Below, in pieces: positions 60,051 through 64,000 of a stretch of 64,000 nt of DNA. A model generated the notes under the pieces. It searched no databases and was not told the DNA's origin. It saw only the letters and a program-made list of their open reading frames with translations. Both the position numbers and the translations under genes were made by a program. How positions within the stretch are numbered: position 1 is the stretch's first letter; each line of letters begins with the position of its first letter. Source of the DNA: an uncultured Treponema sp. (GTDB taxonomy: Bacteria; Spirochaetota; Spirochaetia; Treponematales; Treponemataceae); the NCBI GenBank assembly GCA_946615905.1, contig CAMOIE010000005.1, positions 111,901 through 175,900 of the forward strand. Reading direction: 5' to 3'.

Positions 60051-61295
60051 TCATCGCATGTAGTTTAAAAGCGACGAAGAGTACATCTTCCCGGCGTTTG
60101 AAAGAGTGGCCTGCTGGGTGTACTCAAGCATCTTCTGGTCTGTAATCGCCTGAGTCAAATCCAAATCCCCTTCCCTCGCAACCTGGGCAGTGACATCGAG
60201 CGCGGACTTAGAGTTTCTCAGAATGTCGTTAGAAGCCCTCTCGTAGTCGGAGCCAGATTTTGCGACCCTCGTGACAAGGGAATTGATTCCAGAGTCAAGG
60301 GAGGCAAGCACACGGCCACCGATCGCCTCGGAGTCACCACGGTACATGGCATCGCGCAAAGAGATTACGGCATCAAAAAGAGATCCGCCGGAAACTCTCA
60401 CAGAGTCTCCAAGATTATAGGGGGGCTTCTGGCTGGAGTCCTTGATGATTCCAAGCTGGTTCAAAGTTGAGCCGGACAAATCCTCAAGCCAAAGCTGGTG
60501 GGCATCGGTCGTCTCAAAATTCAAGCCCTTTGTAATCGGATCAAGGAAAGCCTTTACGGCAGCACCAGAGTCGTTGATTTTTGCGATTAAAGAAGAAACG
60601 TTGTCGCCGACCTCGACAAAAACCTTCTGGCCGTCGATGTTGAGAACCCCGTCCTCCTGGGCCTGCCATGCGGTGGCATCCCGGCCGGAGAAAATACGCT
60701 GACGCTCAGCCCAGAATACCCGGTTTCCGGCCTTGTCGACAGATATATATTTGTTCTCGTCAACCTCAATTTTATTCTGGTCAATCGTTCCGTTGTAGCG
60801 GACGTTTGAAATCAGGGGAACTGTGGAACCTTCAACGGCTCCAAGCTCCACCTCAAATGGAGTTGACTCGGTGTTGGTTCCTGCGAAAATAGCCTTTCCG
60901 TCAGGACCGACAGCGTTTGCGTTCTGGACAAGTTCGCCCAAAAGTTCGTTGACTTCAACGGCCATATTTTTGAGGTCGTCTTTAGTGTATACTCCGTTTG
61001 CCCCGGTAACGGCAAGCTCCCTAACCCTCTGCATGACCTGGAGGGAATTGTTCATGTAGCCCTCGGAATAGTTGAACTGGTCGGTCAGGGTCTCGGCGTT
61101 TTTCTGAAAATTGTTTACGCGGGTAAGATATGACTGGTATTTGACAAGGTGGCCGGCTGCCACGGGGTCGTCACGCAGCTGTGTGATGCGCTGCTGGGTG
61201 CCAATCTGATTGTTTATTTTGTTCAGACGGCTCTCCTGGCTGCGCAAGTGGTACTGCGTCTGGTTGTTGTTCATCTGACTGGAAATCCTTTTCAT
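60051..61295 (-). CDS. flgL: Flagellar hook-filament junction protein FlgL (HAP3)
   Basis: 414 residues. Joins hook to filament with FlgK. The N-terminal flagellin-like domain (RISSQMNNNQTQYHLRSQ, then [13 protein letters not shown]) and the C-terminal helix (TQAITDQKMLEYTQQATL) form D0/D1; the centre is a beta domain with a repeat-like SSLIAKINDSG segment. Family length is 300-420. AAGGAG precedes the ATG. Separated from flgK by 161 bp containing hairpins. Confidence 0.95.
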   Translation of the reverse strand: MKRISSQMNNNQTQYHLRSQESRLNKINNQIGTQQRITQLRDDPVAAGHLVKYQSYLTRVNNFQKNAETLTDQFNYSEGYMNNSLQVMQRVRELAVTGANGVYTKDDLKNMAVEVNELLGELVQNANAVGPDGKAIFAGTNTESTPFEVELGAVEGSTVPLISNVRYNGTIDQNKIEVDENKYISVDKAGNRVFWAERQRIFSGRDATAWQAQEDGVLNIDGQKVFVEVGDNVSSLIAKINDSGAAVKAFLDPITKGLNFETTDAHQLWLEDLSGSTLNQLGIIKDSSQKPPYNLGDSVRVSGGSLFDAVISLRDAMYRGDSEAIGGRVLASLDSGINSLVTRVAKSGSDYERASNDILRNSKSALDVTAQVAREGDLDLTQAITDQKMLEYTQQATLSNAGKMYSSSLLNYMR

Positions 61296-61401
61296 ATCTT
61301 ACTCCTTTAAAGCCTCGGCGGCAGCCGCGCACCATGGAACTCGTAACGAAGTTTCGAACGAGGTGCGGATAGCAGTTGAGGACTTTAGAACGCAACTGCC
61401 C

Positions 61402-61435
61402 ATGATAAAAATTACACGGATGTAATTTTTATCAT
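61402..61435. repeat. Perfect 14-bp inverted repeat between flgK and flgL
   Basis: ATGATAAAAATTAC (61402-61415) and its complement (61422-61435) flank six bases. Two further hairpins lie between it and flgL: GCAGTTG/CAACTGC and CGCACC/GGTGCG with an inner TCGT/ACGA. May process or partly terminate the flgK-flgL message. Confidence 0.75.
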
Positions 61436-61456
61436 GCCTCCTTAGTATTTTATTAA

Positions 61457-63325
61457 TCAAACTCCCAGGCGGTTGATCACTGTGTCGAGCAGGGAGTCAA
61501 TCACTGTGACGAACTTTGCGGCGGCGTTGTATCCGTGCTGGAATTTGATGATTTCGGCAAGCTCCTCATCGATGTTAACGCCGGAAATCGAGTCGCGCAT
61601 GTCACGAAGGTCGTTCATAATCGCGGTCTGGCTTATCATATTTGTCTCGGCCTGCTCGCCCTTGAGACCAACGTTTGTCACGCTTGAGGCGAAATAGTCG
61701 TCAAAAGTCTTGTCCTTTCCAATCATGACGTGGGTGTTGCGGATTGAAGCGATCTCGACAGCTGCCCTTCCGTCACCAATCATGGCCTCTCCCCTGGTGT
61801 TGGGGTAAGCGGCTCCGACAGAGAGAACGTCCGTGCGGATTGCCTCGTTCACGGCGATGTAGCCTGACGGATTCAAGACCGGAGCCACGGCGTACTGGCT
61901 CTGCAAGGCGTTAACCGCGTCAACCTGGTTGAAGTCGTATGCCCCATCGCTTCCTGAAGCCTTCAAGATTCCAGAGTAACCTGCAAGGAACATGCCAGAG
62001 TCCTCAACGTGGCGGATCACGAAGTCTGGGTTCTCCATTGAGGATGCGGTTGTCGCCTTCAAGACAAGATGATTGTCGCGGTCGAGATAAGCCTTGACCT
62101 CACCGTCTGAGTCGTTGATTCTGTTGATTACAGCCTCGATTGTGTCGGTCGGGTGGTAGGGAACTGTCACATTGCCGGATTTTCCAGAGAAAGTCATAGT
62201 TCCCTCAAGTCCAACTTTGTCCTGGGGATTCAATGCGTTAGTTCCTGTGAAGCGGAAGATGTATGACGAGTCGTCAGCGCCGTCTCCGTTGCGGTCAAAG
62301 TTTCCGTTCAAGTTTGTGACAAAGGGTCTCTGCGTGAAAAAGTCGAGTCCTGTCACATTGTTTGCTCCGATTGCGTTTCTGTGAACATCGTTGACCAAAT
62401 CGGCGAAGTTCATGGCCATTGTGTTCAAAGTCTGAATCTCACCTCGGATATCAACGTCGCGCAGCTCGATTAAGGCACCGAGAGAGCCGCCAGAAATCTT
62501 GGCCTTGTTGCCGGTGTCAGCCCATACGACAGTTGAATAGCCCATGTTGTCGGTGTTAGACACGACATCGAATTTGCGGGCAAGGCTTCCCTGGACCAAA
62601 ATGTTTCCGTCAACGTGGACCATGAACTCATCGTTGTCGCGGAGGTCTGTCGTAACGTTGACCATCTGTGAAAGCTTTTCAACCAAAAGGTCGCGGCGGT
62701 CGAGAAGGTCGTTGGGGTTGTCGCCCATGGCCTTTGCGCGGACGATTTCCCCGTTAATCTGGGCGATCTGCTTTGTGTACTCGTTGACCTGCTTTACGGT
62801 GGCCTCGATGTCGCCGTTGATCAAAGTCCCCACCCCCTCCAAAGAATGGAAGCGGCCGTTGATTGAATCGGTCAGGGTGTCAGCCCTTGTGACGACAGCC
62901 TGGCGGGCGGCCTTGCTCTCAGGATAAACAGAAAGCTCCTGCCATGACTGCCAGAATTTATCCATATTCGTGCGGACTGAGACATCGTTAGGCTCGTTGT
63001 AAATCTGCTCAATCATCTCATAGTATTTTGAGCGGGTAGTCCAGTATGACTCCTCGTTTCCCTGGGCGACGATTCTCTGATCCAAAAGCTCATCGCGGAG
63101 GCGGCGGATTGACTCGATTGAAGTTCCCTGGCCAATCTGGCCGGGAGTCTCCGCCCTCTCAAGGTCTGGCCTGTAAATGGGGTCGAAAGTCTTTACCTGA
63201 ACCCTCTGGCGTGAATAGCCCTCGGTGTCGGCGTTAGAAATATTGTGGCCGGCAGTCGTAATCTGCTGGGTGTGAGCCATCAGGCTCCTCTTACCGATTT
63301 CAATTGCTCCGAATGAATTAGCCAT
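61457..63325 (-). CDS. flgK: Flagellar hook-filament junction protein FlgK (HAP1)
   Basis: 622 residues, N-terminal ANSFGAIEIGKRSLMAHTQQ and the rod/hook signature ISNADTEGYSRQRV, and C-terminal SGVNIDEELAEIIKFQHGY with the flg_bbr_C helix. The central variable region (~330-480) is an expanded beta domain with DRNGDGADDSSYIF. Family length. Upstream gene is flgN, which encodes its chaperone. Confidence 0.96.
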   Translation of the reverse strand: MANSFGAIEIGKRSLMAHTQQITTAGHNISNADTEGYSRQRVQVKTFDPIYRPDLERAETPGQIGQGTSIESIRRLRDELLDQRIVAQGNEESYWTTRSKYYEMIEQIYNEPNDVSVRTNMDKFWQSWQELSVYPESKAARQAVVTRADTLTDSINGRFHSLEGVGTLINGDIEATVKQVNEYTKQIAQINGEIVRAKAMGDNPNDLLDRRDLLVEKLSQMVNVTTDLRDNDEFMVHVDGNILVQGSLARKFDVVSNTDNMGYSTVVWADTGNKAKISGGSLGALIELRDVDIRGEIQTLNTMAMNFADLVNDVHRNAIGANNVTGLDFFTQRPFVTNLNGNFDRNGDGADDSSYIFRFTGTNALNPQDKVGLEGTMTFSGKSGNVTVPYHPTDTIEAVINRINDSDGEVKAYLDRDNHLVLKATTASSMENPDFVIRHVEDSGMFLAGYSGILKASGSDGAYDFNQVDAVNALQSQYAVAPVLNPSGYIAVNEAIRTDVLSVGAAYPNTRGEAMIGDGRAAVEIASIRNTHVMIGKDKTFDDYFASSVTNVGLKGEQAETNMISQTAIMNDLRDMRDSISGVNIDEELAEIIKFQHGYNAAAKFVTVIDSLLDTVINRLGV

Positions 63326-63352
63326 ATATCTTCCTCCAATCTCAGTTACGAA

Positions 63353-63823
63353 TTAAACTACCTTATTAAGGACCATGCTCTGCAATTCCGGCTTGCGGAT
63401 TTTTCCGTCCCTTGAATACAAAGTGTTGCGGCTTGCGGGAACGGCCGAGTCAAAAACCCCCTGCAAAAATTTCCGGGTGGTCATGATGAACTCGTTCAAA
63501 ACCGAATTCTCAACCTTGGATTTTTGCAATTTTCCGCGGACCTGGCTCAAGACCGGCGCGATTTCCTCGTCCTGGCTCAAGTTGATTCCCTCTGAAAGCT
63601 TCGTGCGTTTTTCCTCAAGCTCCGCAAAATCGTCACTCAAGGACTGCAAGGAAGCCATGCACTTTGCAAGGTCGTCCCAGTTGCGCTCCCTGACGCAGTT
63701 GTGGACTATTTCCTGCTGCTTCAAAATCACGTCGAGAAGGGAATTTTCTTCCTGCATGACTGAAATCAGCTCTTTTTTCTGTTCAATAATCGGGTCGTCT
63801 TTTTGTTCAAGTTCTTCAGCCAT
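63353..63823 (-). CDS. flgN: FlgN-like export chaperone for FlgK/FlgL
   Basis: 156 residues, almost all helical with a coiled-coil centre (KQQEIVHNCVRERNWDDL; EELEEKRTKL-type repeats), as in FlgN. Placement directly before flgK and flgL supports the call more than the sequence itself. ATG 63823 follows GAGGA; a longer frame starting at 63865 lacks a Shine-Dalgarno sequence and begins beside the predicted transcription start, so it is not used. Confidence 0.82.
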   Translation of the reverse strand: MAEELEQKDDPIIEQKKELISVMQEENSLLDVILKQQEIVHNCVRERNWDDLAKCMASLQSLSDDFAELEEKRTKLSEGINLSQDEEIAPVLSQVRGKLQKSKVENSVLNEFIMTTRKFLQGVFDSAVPASRNTLYSRDGKIRKPELQSMVLNKVV

Positions 63824-63872
63824 AAGTCCTCGCGTGAAAAAATTTCTTTTTATCTCTTTAATCATCGGAATT

Positions 63873-63900
63873 TAAGCGGCGCAGATTAAGCAATTCTTTA
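63873..63900 (-). promoter_or_regulatory. Sigma-28 (FliA) promoter of the flgN-csrA operon
   Basis: Reverse strand TAAAG (63900-63896), 15 bases, GCCGCTTA (63880-63873): the same spacing as the flaB1 site. Predicted start near 63866 and a ~43-nt leader to flgN. Confidence 0.65.
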
Positions 63901-63947
63901 CATTTTTTTTCTTTTTTGGGCGCAAGATTTATCTGCCTCTCCGCCTT

Positions 63948-64000
63948 TGAACCGAACCCCAAAAGTTGGACACTTTTGGGAGAAGAAAATGGGAAGAAGA
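63948..64000 (+). mobile_element. Left end of an IS3/IS150-family insertion sequence (cut by window edge)
   Basis: TGAACCGAACCCCAAAAGTT (from 63948), then GGACA, closely resembles IS150-group terminal inverted repeats. It is followed by a short inverted CCAAAAGT/ACTTTTGG pair and, at 63989, by ATGGGAAGAAGA (MGRR...), a typical start of the orfA helix-turn-helix transposase. Only 53 bases are visible. Confidence 0.6.

Noticed and set aside
1..64000. CRISPR arrays, prophage, rRNA operon or replication origin
   Set aside because: No regularly spaced direct repeats, phage structural genes, rRNA sequence or dnaA-box cluster was seen on reading either strand.

Overview
The window reads as chromosome of a host-associated, motile Treponema (Spirochaetota). 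The reasons are two FlaB-type periplasmic-flagellum core proteins, a flgN-flgK-flgL-fliW-csrA operon, treponemal lipoprotein and secreted-protein styles, and several genes I only know from treponemes (CHASE2 adenylate cyclase next to a FecR-domain protein; a cytidylyltransferase-aminotransferase fusion). I cannot name the species. The window opens inside dut and closes inside what looks like the left end of an IS3-family element.

Layout. 0-10 kb: housekeeping and transport (dut, Ser/Thr symporter, rlmJ, a K+/Na+:H+ antiporter fused to a PTS EIIA domain, an HD-GYP c-di-GMP phosphodiesterase, and a minus-strand metal/corrinoid-type ABC importer with a repeat-containing surface protein). 10-15.5 kb: an AT-richer accessory stretch with small membrane proteins, a DUF4160 pair, large nested palindromes, a three-gene DUF3791/DUF3990 (ADP-ribosyltransferase-like) module and two secreted proteins. 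15.5-18.1 kb, minus strand: a lipoprotein cobaltochelatase (CbiK) under a cobalamin riboswitch, then DUF4956 and a VTC-type polyphosphate polymerase, divergent from cotH across a 20-bp palindrome.

18.2-37.6 kb is the most unusual region: about 19 kb of co-directional surface-polymer genes. It holds a CotH kinase, a GHMP sugar kinase with a nucleotidyltransferase, a GT8-like glycosyltransferase, and TWO tandem ~900-residue proteins that fuse a YidC/Oxa1-like membrane domain to an alkaline-phosphatase/LTA-synthase-like domain. These are followed by a LicC/PntC-like cytidylyltransferase fused to a PLP aminotransferase, a CDP-glycerol-glycerophosphotransferase-like enzyme, three GT4-type glycosyltransferases, a WbaP-like initiating sugar-phosphate transferase and an Omp85-like barrel. 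Both YidC-like domains carry Thr where insertases have their functionally important groove Arg. My reading is a pathway that builds a glycopolymer or glycolipid carrying phospho-alcohol or phosphonate substituents; the fused proteins are the best candidates for something undescribed.

37.7-50.9 kb: TPR protein and ispG, tRNA-Met(CAT), ornithine carbamoyltransferase, nrnA, a treponemal HTH protein behind a good sigma-54 promoter, a four-gene envelope operon (secreted protein, OMP, FecR, lipoprotein), a CHASE2 adenylate cyclase and rdgB. 50.9-63.9 kb: flagellar genes. flaB1 has a sigma-28 promoter and a structured leader containing a textbook CsrA-type AGGA hairpin, followed by flaB2, flaG, fliD, an unknown protein, a PilZ protein, tsaE/tsaB, and on the minus strand flgN-flgK-flgL-fliW-csrA behind a sigma-28 promoter of identical geometry. 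FlaB, FliW and CsrA therefore probably form the homeostatic circuit known from Bacillus.

Several genes (rlmJ, the sugar kinase, the cyclase, rdgB, the 9.9-kb surface protein) have a -10 box 6-8 nt from the start codon and no Shine-Dalgarno sequence, suggesting leaderless transcripts. All calls come from reading the sequence; no database search was run.
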